From: Anthonomus grandis grandis
Taxonomy: Eukaryota > Arthropoda > Insecta > Coleoptera > Curculionidae
DNA length: 64,000 nt
Reading direction: 5' to 3'
Assembly: GCF_022605725.1 (NCBI RefSeq)
Contig: NC_065555.1
Location: 11,050,938-11,114,937 of the forward strand
Made by a program: the position numbers and the translations under genes. This document shows, one piece after another, positions 13,301-25,300 of this stretch; within the stretch, counting starts at the first letter, position 1; every line of letters starts with the position of its first letter. The notes below the pieces were generated by a model. It ran no database searches. It saw only the letters and a program-made list of their open reading frames with translations, and had not been told where the DNA came from.

Positions 13301-16300
13301 TGGTAGACACCCTAGGCCACGAAACGGAATTCAAAACCCTTCACGACGACGAATTACCACCTAGAGCAAAATGGACAATCGTTGCTACAGCCTGCCTGTT
13401 ACTATTTATGTGCCTGTTATTGGTGGGGATCACGCTGAGAATGGCTCCTATTATAGACGAAATCGGTAAGAATACATGTTAAGAATAATACATTTTTTTA
13501 GATTTATTTATTCCAAGCAGTTTTAGAAAAATAATTTAAAAAATTCTTTTTCTTTTTTTTTAACGTAATCTTTTTTTTAAGGGTTACAAATATATGTTAT
13601 TTTAAAATAAGTAGGCTCCGAAAAACATAATATTATGTTCTATAACCGGTGGAATAATCAAATTTTGGATTCCTAACATGTTATAGGCTACTCTTATTGG
13701 TCGCAATTAATTAATTTAGTTTGTTTCATTTCATATTTGAAGAGTTTGCCTTTTCGGGCTCCAGATACTTTAGATACTATATCTAATAAATATTTTAAAA
13801 CATGAATATTAGATGACCCTACGGTATAAATATGAAAAGATATATTATTTGCTTGAATGATTTACCGTTTCCGATACAACTCCTTTAGTTCATATTTTGT
13901 AACATGAATCTTAGATGCCGCAACAGGTACCCATTCGAAATAAAGGCAAGAATGAACGTTCTTATTTACCGGAATAGAAAAATGTTCTATTCTTTACAGT
14001 GCATTTTCCTGAACCAGGTTTCAGTCATACCCAGAATGTTCAAGCTGAGCTTCTCCATTTCTCGTGTAAGACTGGCCAGCTTTCGCACTTCAAACAAACT
14101 ACGTGTATTTTCTCTGTAAACCGAACTTCAATGGTTTTCTTAGGTTTACTCTTGGGCTTAATATATTTAAAACCGCCCCCCTAGAGATCAGATTGAGAAA
14201 CTATTTATTTATTACATTTTGAATTTATACGAATTATAACATATGATATTTCTAAAAATTTATCATTTGTTGCCAGATGAGTCAAATTTTAAGATCATCA
14301 AGAGCCAATTCAAAATCAACCAAAAGCCAAACAATTACCACCTGTTTTTTGTTCCCTATTTCTTTTTATTCCATTTATTAATCTAAAATTTCTTTAGACC
14401 ATTACTCAATTTAGTTCATACCTTCTAGCAGTGTCCTTATTAGTTCTACCAATTTCACCTTTCAGTAAACGAAATTAACCCTAATTTAACAAAAATATAT
14501 AAAAACCGTTAAATAAACTGCATTAAAAACTTTATTGAAATGAACAAAATCCAGTAAAAACCTACAATTTAAAAGCACACTTAAAACGGGTCGACACATC
14601 TACTACAGCAAACATTTCGGAAATGTTTTCATCCAAACCAATTTATTGCTCGTAATGTTTTAAGCCACGTTTAATGTGGAGTAATTTTAAAATAATTTTT
14701 GCGCGAAAATGCATTACCTCCGAAAATAGGACATTTAATCGATAATAATACGCGCTTCCGTAGCGCACGGGGGTTTTCGAAATGTATACAATAGATTGGA
14801 AATAACAATTATTGGGGAATATTAAATTCGAAACAATTAAATTTTAACTAAGTAAATTCGGCCAATCTATTTTTTTTGTTTTAAAATGTAAATATTTTAA
14901 ATAAAATCTAATTGAAAAATAGTATTTAAAAACAGTAATTTTTTCGTTATTGCACAATAAAAACAAAATAAAAAGGAATTAAAAACAGGCAATATTTTGA
15001 AATGTTAACAGTGCATAATTTTTCTTTCTATAAACCAGGAATAAAAGCTTAAATATATTTTTTTACTACTCGAAAAGAACGATTTGATCATTTTGTAAGC
15101 TATTTATTTATTATGTTTATATTGTACATATAAATAGGGTGTTATAATCTAAGTATATAGTGTCTGATAATTTAAGATTAAGATCTGAACTAGTAATATA
15201 TTGAAAAGTAATATGCTTCTTCTTTTTAAAAACTCCGGCACCTTAATCAATGTTAGGGAAGATAAATTATTAAATCAACTTGAAGACATAAATCAACTTT
15301 GAGACCAAAGCTTTTCTGGTTATCGTAAATAATAAACTAAAAAAAATAGTATTGATTGATTGGTTATAAACTTAATGATATTGATTTATTTGGATATATT
15401 AAGAATCGATTTATCAGTAAACGATAGATTATAAAAGATTAACCTAAAGAATTCAAAGTAGTTAAAGAAAACTAGAATGTAAAAGAAGAGCAAAAGGATC
15501 AGAAACAAAGAAAATCTCAATTTGGTACGCGGCAATTACATGCAGTGAGAAACTAGTTACTAATCGAAAAAATAATAATGACGTAAAAGAAAATATTTAC
15601 GTTGCTATAAGACATGAAACAAGAGTCAAGGTCGATATTCCGTTTGGTAGATTACTTATTCTAGAATTTTGACAATTTAATGCAACGAAAAAATATAGAT
15701 TAATAATCAAAACTTGAACTTGCTCTTGGTCCAGGCTCAAAAAAAAGAAAAATTAAAGGAAAAGCTAAGTTGGCAGAGTTTTTTTTCATTATTACTCCAG
15801 TTATATTAGTAGGTAAAATTTGTAATGAGAAGACCGATAAACTTTATAAAAAGTCACAATTCAAGGATGGGCCAAAAATCAGCTTTCAATTATTGATAAT
15901 GTATCTAAGTTCAAAATTTAAGGGAAAGCAAGAGGATTGGCACATTTTATAAAAACTACACAATATTGAATAACAGTAATCTAAAAATTTCTCCCATTTC
16001 TGAGAATAATAAATAAATCCAAAATGTTGGTTTTGGTCTGTCAAATTAGGTTCCAGATATAGTTTTCGTTTTACAGATCAAAAGCTTTATGAACCAATCT
16101 TGATCTAGAAAACCAAGTCTTATAAAACAAAGCATAAAACTTATTATTCAGAGTTAACTACTCATACTCATAATAAAAAGTAATTAACTCAAAACTCACA
16201 AATGTTTATGAATCAGATAATAATAATTCCTGTTACAATCACCTATTTAGACCATCATATAACAATACTTCAAAGAGCTATATAAGTTTAAAGAATATAA

Positions 16301-19300
16301 CTTTGAAATTATCCAATAATTATAATTTAAAAAGGAAACTGCTAAATTTAAGTGTTAAAAAAGACGACTTTATGTATAGGTACAGAAAGCCGAGAGTTGC
16401 TAAATAGTGGTTACGACAACTTTATAAATAAATAAAGTCACTTTATCATTAATTTTTAATTCAATTTTCTTGATTAGTAAGATCTGCCGGATTTAAATTT
16501 CAATTAAGCTTACAAGTGACCTTGTCGTTCATTAATTTTGATCTTTTACAATAAATAGAATAAGGATGGGTATCTACTTATGTTGGCAACATATGGAAAA
16601 AACTTTTTTATAATAAGTTTTAGGAAAAAAAGTTATTCTTTATATGAATAATCTAAAACCTAAAATGCAATAATCAAATATCAAATGTTATTAATCATAT
16701 AGGAGGTTCATAAAATTTTTTAATTTTGCTTACGAGTAAACTACCTAAATTTTTGACAATACTGAAAATTCTAAAGAGGATTTGGTTGGAACCAAAAATG
16801 TTGGTCAAATATGTAATTACATTCTGGAAATTTAAAACATATTTTTCTACTTACCGTGCATAAAATACTCACTATTGCGTAAAAAGGAATTTGACGTTTA
16901 TTTGACATTTAATTTATAATTTGTCAATTTTTTTTTGATTTTGTTTACGCACTAGTCCCGTAAAATAATTTGGTATTTTTGATATTTTTTAATATTTTCT
17001 TCAGTAGTAGAAAAAAATTGTGTATGATACACGTCTGTAAAATACCTTTTTTTTATTCATGGGAATTGTCATATTCGCCTACGGCTCATCGACAAATTTC
17101 CCATTCATAAAAAAGGATCATTTTACACACTTGTTATATAAATAACCATAATATACCGAACATTTATATTTTTTATTTATTACAAAAAATAATCTTTTCG
17201 GTTTGGAAACTTATTTTCGCATAAAAAAAATTAACAATAAAAAATTATCTCTTAATTTTTAATAATCGATTATATACTTATAACCTTTCAATTACTTAAT
17301 GTCTGTCTCGAAACACTTTAGAGATGCATTTAATTGAATAAATTCATAATAATTAATTATTGTAATAATTTTAACAAACATTATTGGCTATTTGGTAAAT
17401 GTTAAATGAAGAACGCTGACCTCAGAAAATCTGGATTTATTTGTATAATAAGTAAACGCTTTTTTTTTATCCTTTCTACCTCCGTGGTACATACATACCA
17501 TCTAGTGTAAAGGTTACTTTTGTGCTGCGTTAGACTATATTAAATGACCTTAATATCAATAAATGTTGATGTAAATTTAATCTCTTTAGGTAAAATCTCA
17601 ATAAAACTAATTTTTCTTATATTATATTTAAGGATAATCTGATAGAAAACGTTGACTTTACGTGTTTTTACATACATCCTGCACTGACATGAAATTACAT
17701 ATATTGCAACTTTATTTTATTATGCTTAAGTTATTTACTATATCCACCTTTTTTGGCCATTTAAACAACCCTCTTTCATATTATTATATTTTTATTTGTT
17801 GCACATCGATACAAAGAAAAACACTAAAACTGCAGAAAACATTGAGTAAATATAATTAAAAGTTGGTTTTATTGAGAAAATCGGTTAAAAAAGCAGACAC
17901 GCTCTTATGGATTAATCCATAAATCTCTGGGTTTTGTTTTTATGGTAATAAAACAGCCATTATAATCAACCTATATTCAGCAATATAGTATTTATCGGAA
18001 CACACCTCGCTTGTGCCAAAAATAAAATAATAATTTGGTTCAGTGGCAGCACTTACATATGCAGCGTAGATGTAAAATTAACTAGCAAGTTTATTTAATC
18101 GGACTTTTACTGTAAAATATTTTTACTTTAAAGTAAAAGAACTTTGGAAAATTTTAAAAATATTCAGAAAAAAAAACTTGAAAATTAGAAAATATTTAAA
18201 GTTTTTTTTCAAATCCCCTTTACTCACAGAATAATTGTTTAAGTTTATTTTTTTTAATATCTATAAAACTTAATTATTTAGAAGAGAAAAGAAAACTTTC
18301 ATGAAAAGAGAAAAGACTTTAAACTACGGTACTATTGAAGATAAAGGTAAGTAAAGGTTATAATAAGTTGACGAATATCAAAACTTTGAGTTAAGAATTC
18401 CTGAAAAAAAAATTTAATTGTCTGATGAAAAAAAAAATTAACCTTCTAAAAAAAAACAAATCAGAATCTAATTTTATAGAAATAGTGCTTTCAAGTAGAA
18501 ATGTTAGTATCTTAATTTTCTTATAAGAATGCTTTATTTTTTGAGTCAATGATGAGCAATTGCATCGTTCTAAACTGAATTAATATTTCTTTAAAAATAT
18601 TTATCTTATGTGCACATGCATCAATTGTAATTGAGGGATAATCAAGTGATAGCTTAAGATAATAAGCTGTTTAACTTCCCGGAAAACGTTTGTAAATTCA
18701 AATAACGTGAAGGACAGCATAAACAAATCAATTGAAAAGTATTAAACAAAGTGATAAGACGCATATTTATTAGAAAAAATTATTACAATTCGGAGAGTGT
18801 AAGTTGTTCATCATATAATTCTAGTATACTCTATCTATAGGTCTATATATAAGAGCTATTTTCATTTTTTTAGGCTTTACATGATTTGAGCTATTATATT
18901 TAAATATCGCTTCCAGCAATCTTCGATAGTTGGTAGGTGAAGTGTAAACAAGTCTTACTAGAACTCTCTAAAATAAATTTTGAAAGTGAATATAAATTTT
19001 TTTATATTAAGCGATTTTGTCCTTATAATGTTATTTCCATATTGGCTTTACTATAGAAGCTTTGATGATTTTTGTGCATTCTTTTTTAGACTGGAGAGGT
19101 ACTTTTTTCAGAATCGTTCCAGTTTGTGATATTTTTCTGCGATATATATTGGCGAATGGTAACTGATAGTAAAAATATTGTCCCATTGACAGAGAGTGAA
19201 GTCTTGATTTTTGATGATCTTAATTGTACAATAAGCTCATCAACTATTTACCACCGATATAGAACCAACTCACCAGAGCATCGTTTATCATGGACTTATA

Positions 19301-22300
19301 ATAAATCTTTCCTGTTGACAAAACCTTTTCAGTTTTATTACTCTTTGCAGAAGTATCTTTCGCTAACTAAAAGAAAACTCTACTCTACTGGAAATGTAGT
19401 ACTTTATGTCAACTTTTTCAGATTCTACCAAATATAATGTGCGAGTCACGCCTTGATTTATCTTTAAATGTTATGTGTGTGACTGTGGGATTTTGTTATC
19501 AAAAATAGAATAGAGAGCACAGTTTTTGTCCAGTCTGATTTGAATTACTTTTAAATATTATTTGTTGTATGGAATTGAACTTTGCATATTTCATTTCTTA
19601 GATTTGGATCTAAAATAAGTTTCCATGTCAAAAAATTGTTAAAAAAAATTTCTTTTAGCCCGGACTATTTCATGGCGATCGTCAATGACGTAATTTAATA
19701 TTATATAGTGCAATGGAGTCTGGCTCTTTGGTAACCTTTTGCACTGCGACCATTGTTGTTGATCTATTGTACTTCTCCTATCTATTGAATACGTTCGCAA
19801 ACAGGATCAGCTCCTTCAGTAGGAGTGTCAGCAAATTTTCTTCGCTTAGCGTATATGTAGGTAGAATATTATATGGCCGAGTGCTCCACAATTTGCAATC
19901 AAATGTTCCCACCACTCCTCTTCCTCACCGCAGAATCTGCATATGAAGTTTTTGAAGTGAACCAACCTATTGGAGTCATTCCAATGTCGCATTATTTTGG
20001 ACGACGTCCTTAACATCTGTCTGCTTGGGTCTCATCATCTGGAATCCCTTCAAAAGGTGATTTTAAAGATCAGACCCCAGGATCTACCAAGCAGTCCAAA
20101 GACTGGGGACGTTCATCACCCTTTTCTCGGTAAATGGTATAATGGACGTTTTCGCCGCGTTTATAGAGAGCCCCTCCAAATACATGCACCATTTACATGT
20201 CATGTTTAGGGCATCTTGCATCCGTTCTGGTTCCCCCTGATTATTACGGAGATATTATCCGCATAACTGATGATGTTGTGGATCCTGATCAGCTCATCCA
20301 ATACAGACCATAGAAGGCGAGATAGTACCCCGCCCTATGGGCATTCCTAAACATGCAGCTGGTCTATTAGAGAGTGGTATTTCCAAAGAGTACCTCCATC
20401 CTGAGATAGCGGTCCAATAATTTGTCTATTGTCTTCAACATAAAAGAGACAAACAGTCAGATAGATTTATTGGTCTGTAGGAATTGGGAGATTCCGGGGG
20501 TCTACCCAACCTTGAGTATAAATATTAGGGGTCGCACTATATTCGCCCTCCAAATCCATGGAGCATATAACCATCTCCAAATAGAAGACAGTCTTTCCTC
20601 TTGACCACAGTGCCGGAAAAATACCATTGGACCTCAATGACTTAAAAGGCCTAAAAGAATTCACAGCTCATTCTACTTTCTTAAAAGTCTTACTATGTTC
20701 CTGATTACTTGCTTTGACGCCCTTCCCTGAAGATGTGAACAATATCGTCAACGATTCTTGACTATAAGATGAATTTTCTTTTTATCCAGGTTTCATTTCA
20801 AAGATTAGATTAAAAATAATTTTTTCCGCCTATATCACATTTTACTTGCCAGTAGACATACCTTCAATCATGTTTAAATATTATTTTTCATATGTACTTA
20901 ACCTTTATATAGACGAAAAGTACTATCTGAAGTTGAATTTTCAGTTAAAAACCTCGATTAAAAGTAAATTTTTCCAGTCTATACCACACTCACTTGGCAG
21001 TCGAAATGCCTTGAATCAAGTTTAAATATTATTTTAAATAGATAGTTAAATTATCTCCAGACGAAAAGCGCTATTTCATAGTAATCATCAACGATTCTTA
21101 CGTCTGAGAAAGATTTCCATGCCTAAAAATAGGTGAGCCATTTTTTTCGCCAAAATATAGATCAAAAATAATACCATAATTTTCTGGAGAAAAACTTGCA
21201 TATTTTGTTTCATGATTTATAACACGTTTTTGCCATCACTATTTGTACCACTAACGAAATATTTCTCTATATTTAAAATTGAGTTATTTTCAATATTATT
21301 ATTTTAATCAGTAATTAAAAATCAAGCAGAATCTGCCCGCCCGTGTGTCCAAAATAAACATTTTCATTAAAAACACAAGCTCGCTTATATTTATCAAATC
21401 AGTCTAAGATTTGACTTTCAAAGCAAAATATCGGAGGCTGCATGATGTCTAGCAGCGAACTTTTCGAAGGAAAAAATGGATCATTTGTTTGCTTGTGTAA
21501 GTCATTTCATGACTCTCGGTGTAATGCAGGCACCTTTCTTAGCCCTCCAATAAGTAGAGAGGCATTAAAACGACTTAATTCGACGTCTAGTCATAGCAGT
21601 GCCTCTGATTGGTCTCCTGGTACGCCATGTGAGGTACAAGAAAAACCTCTTGTAAGAGGTAAGTGAGGAAAATAATTTTTTGTATGCTAGTTAATTGAAA
21701 TGATATTAAATTTTAGGACAGAGGCATCTAAAGAAGGCAATTTCCTTGGAGGAAATATTTTACAAGAAAGGCAATAAAAAACGTAAGCATCTGCAAAGAA
21801 GGACGAGCGATTATAATATTAAGAGTTATGAGATTACTTTAGAGCGGAAAAGTTCTAAGAGAAGAAAAAGGTCAAGCCGGTCTAAAAATTCCAATTCTAC
21901 AAGAGATACTTCACAAGGACAGTGTGATATAGAAAGTGGGCATTTGGATAATAATATTATGTAAGTAAAAAAAATGTTTTATTTTTTAATTATTTTTAAA
22001 TTTTCTTATGACAATTTTTTTGTGCTGATTTTTATCAATTCATTTTCTACAAATGCATTAACTAAATTTTATAATTTTATTTAACTTACAGATAAATAAA
22101 AAATATTTTAAATTTGAAGTGGTTTTAAAAATGAAATAAAATTGGGGGAATTTAATTAAAAAGAAACTTAACGTATCAACTTAACGTAGTCCCAATGAAG
22201 GTTTTTTTTTAATTTATGTTGAAACAATTGAAAAAAAGTGATTTTTGGTGCATTTTAAAAATTATTTAAAATTTCTTTCCAATACTATTGAATATAACTT

Positions 22301-25300
22301 TACTTTTTTTGAAGTTTTCTAGCTTTTCTGTTTAAAATGGAGTTATTGTATAAAGAAATAAGAAAAATCAATATAATTAATGTATTAGGTTTTCCCAGAA
22401 ATTTCAATAATATACGTTCTTAGGAGAATTTAGATATAATTTTTAATCTTTAAGATTAGACTTTTGATAGGATTTTCGTTTTTGCCTAATTATATTAAAT
22501 AAATGACTAGCAACTAAAAAATTAATTAATTTGGATAATTTTTCTAACATTTTTAATTATTTTATGCTAAAAGCCCCAAAATTGTAACTCTAAGAACTCT
22601 AAACCTACAGTATCAGTTGATGTCTGTAATGTATGTACTTATGGTAATGTGTTTCGCATTAGGGGCATCATCAAACCTATAACAGAAAACCTCATTTTTC
22701 TCCCCAAATTATAAGACTTAAAAAGAACACTTACTAGACGTTCAATACAACATTCACAATATTATAGATGTCACTATCCATCCAATTTATTTATATTTTA
22801 ACAATTGTTAGTTTTTAGCTAGTCATTAAATGTATATTAGGCACCATTTTTTTGGTAAATAGTAGCATGGCTCTCTTCGCTGGGTTTATAGATAGCCCCT
22901 CCAAAGTGCACCATTCACATATCATGTTTAAGGCATCCTTTCTGCAATCGTCCCTGCGTACTTCTTCCTGATTATTACGGAGATATCATCCGCATTACTG
23001 ATGGTTTGTGCCCTCTACGGTTACGGAGCTTTTTCAGGTCATCCACCAATATACACTAACTTAACCCTTAACCCCAGTGATATTGGATTCCGTGGATCCA
23101 AGTGAGGCCTTAATCTATATTTGGTTCAGCATGCAGCTGTTCAGCATGCAGCTGATACATCTTACTATAGCCAGATCAGCTCCTCTATTAGAGAGTGCTG
23201 TTTCCATTGCAAGGAAGTTCGCGTTGTCGATGTCCATAAATGCACCTGTGTGCACCTGAATCCAAGGATACCCTGTGGCTATTTCCTTCGATTCCAAGGC
23301 CTTCTAAGGCCTTGTGCAATGCCGTAGTATTTGATTCTCATGGAGACTACTTACATTCTGAAGTACTGATTCAGTGGTTTCTCCATTATCCTCAACTGAA
23401 AAGAGAATATATACTAATTGGCCTGTAAGACTTGGGAGATTCGTCTGACTAAAAGGTATATTATAATATCTTTTGAGTATATTCTGGGAGTATGTGTAAA
23501 TATATTATTATGCGCAAAAATTTCATAGCACTGTGTTTAATAATAATATCAGTGTTGTCAACAGTAAGTAATATAAGGAGAACATTATAATTGCTCATTT
23601 CTTAAATTCCATAAAAGACCTAAAAATAATTTTATAGATGACAAAGATGTGGTGAATATTTGAGACCTAATATTTGCATGTATATAGTTTCACTCTATAA
23701 ATTGTTACTTTAAAAATATTTTTGTATTGCTATACTAGACATGGTTTGTTGCCTAAAATGTTTTTTTTTATTTCGACAATATTTGTCAAACGTCAATAAT
23801 TCATGTTATAATTACTTCTAGCTTATACACCCTCAGACAAATAATTTTTTTCCTAGTTTTCACTTTCATACCATTGTAGTGACGATGAAAATCAAGAAAT
23901 ATAAGTTGTCCTTAATATTAGTAAGCAATTGTAATATAAAAAAATTATATCAAACCATTCTTGTATTTCTAACACCTTAATGTAATATTTGCCAATATCG
24001 AATTACAAAAGTAAATACAAAAACCATGACTCTTTCTCAGGTTTACTCCCAACTATTTTTGGAAAAATAGCCTGTCGAACCTTTGATAATTAGAACAGAA
24101 ATGTTTATATATTTTCGTGAGCTAATGTAGTCGATGAAAGACAAAGAATAATTATTATTTTGGCTGTCTGAACAAAGCTTGCCTTAGTTCCGATCAAAAC
24201 AGTGGAAAATCAATCACGGCATGTTTTTCAGGAAAATTTCTTACCTGAACAATTTTAAAACTGCTTAATTTTTTTTTGTTTACACGAATACGCATACAAA
24301 AGATTAAGTTTAATTTTAAATTAAATGTTAATATATGGTATAATTTTTAGGTTTGCAAATAGCTCAAAGAATCTATCGAAGCAAAGCCCTAGATCTAAAG
24401 TCCAAGAAGATATTCAGCAATCGATAGAAGAAGTTTCTCGACATAAACGGAGAAGAAGAATTATAAACATTATTCTTGCTGTTTATTTTTTTATATTTTG
24501 TATTAGTATATTGTCTGTAGTAGTCACATTGACGCACCAGAGTACTACTACGATTATTGGAAAGAATTCAACGAAGAATCTCACTTATTACACTTTTTCA
24601 CCAAAATCAGATGTTTTGTTAGAGGATATTAGTTAGAAGCTTACATATTTAGTAAAAAAAATTATAATTGATATTGACAATTTCAAATAATTTTTTAGAC
24701 ATTTTTTCAGTTTTCTTTAAAGACTTTTTAAATGTATGCAAAGCAAGAAGATAATAATACTGCTGATATTGGGAGGAATGGGGAGATTTAATCCAGATTT
24801 AGAGCAAATATCCATTACAAGAAACGTAATATTTTAATGCGGTAATTTATATTTCAAGGTTTTTTTGAATGTACCTAAATTTCACCTAATTGAAAACTCT
24901 GGAAGTGGGTCTCTAAGAACTCTTTGGATTTTAAATTATTCAGAAAATGGAACACAACATTGGAATTTTTATTATTGAGAATTGTTGAATTTTCTAATGA
25001 CATTGATCCTAGTTTAGACATTGACCCTATTTTTAAATAATTAGGGTAGCAAATTATAGTACATTCACAACCAAGAGCCCAGGGAAAAACAAATCTATAC
25101 GCTCTCTCAACTGCAAGCTAAATTTTACGGTAGGTTGCCTAATTACAAACGATGAAGGGTTGTTTATGTAGGGCCTTTTCGTTGTGAATCGACTATAGCA
25201 TTAAAAGTATACGTAATATTATCTTAGGACATCACATAAATTGACTATTAGAATATTGATCTAAATTTAATTAAACCGGATTAATCATTATCTAACAAGC

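Noticed and set aside
13904..14184. Overlapping plus-strand open frames of 60-70 codons
   Set aside because: The minus strand here reads as a retrotransposon endonuclease fragment, which explains the openness better.
19126..19437. 103-codon plus-strand open frame
   Set aside because: No recognised motif, signal or splice context, and it is isolated in an A+T-rich intron.
23077..23428. Several overlapping plus-strand open frames of 60-68 codons
   Set aside because: They are shadows of reverse-transcriptase text on the minus strand (copy C).
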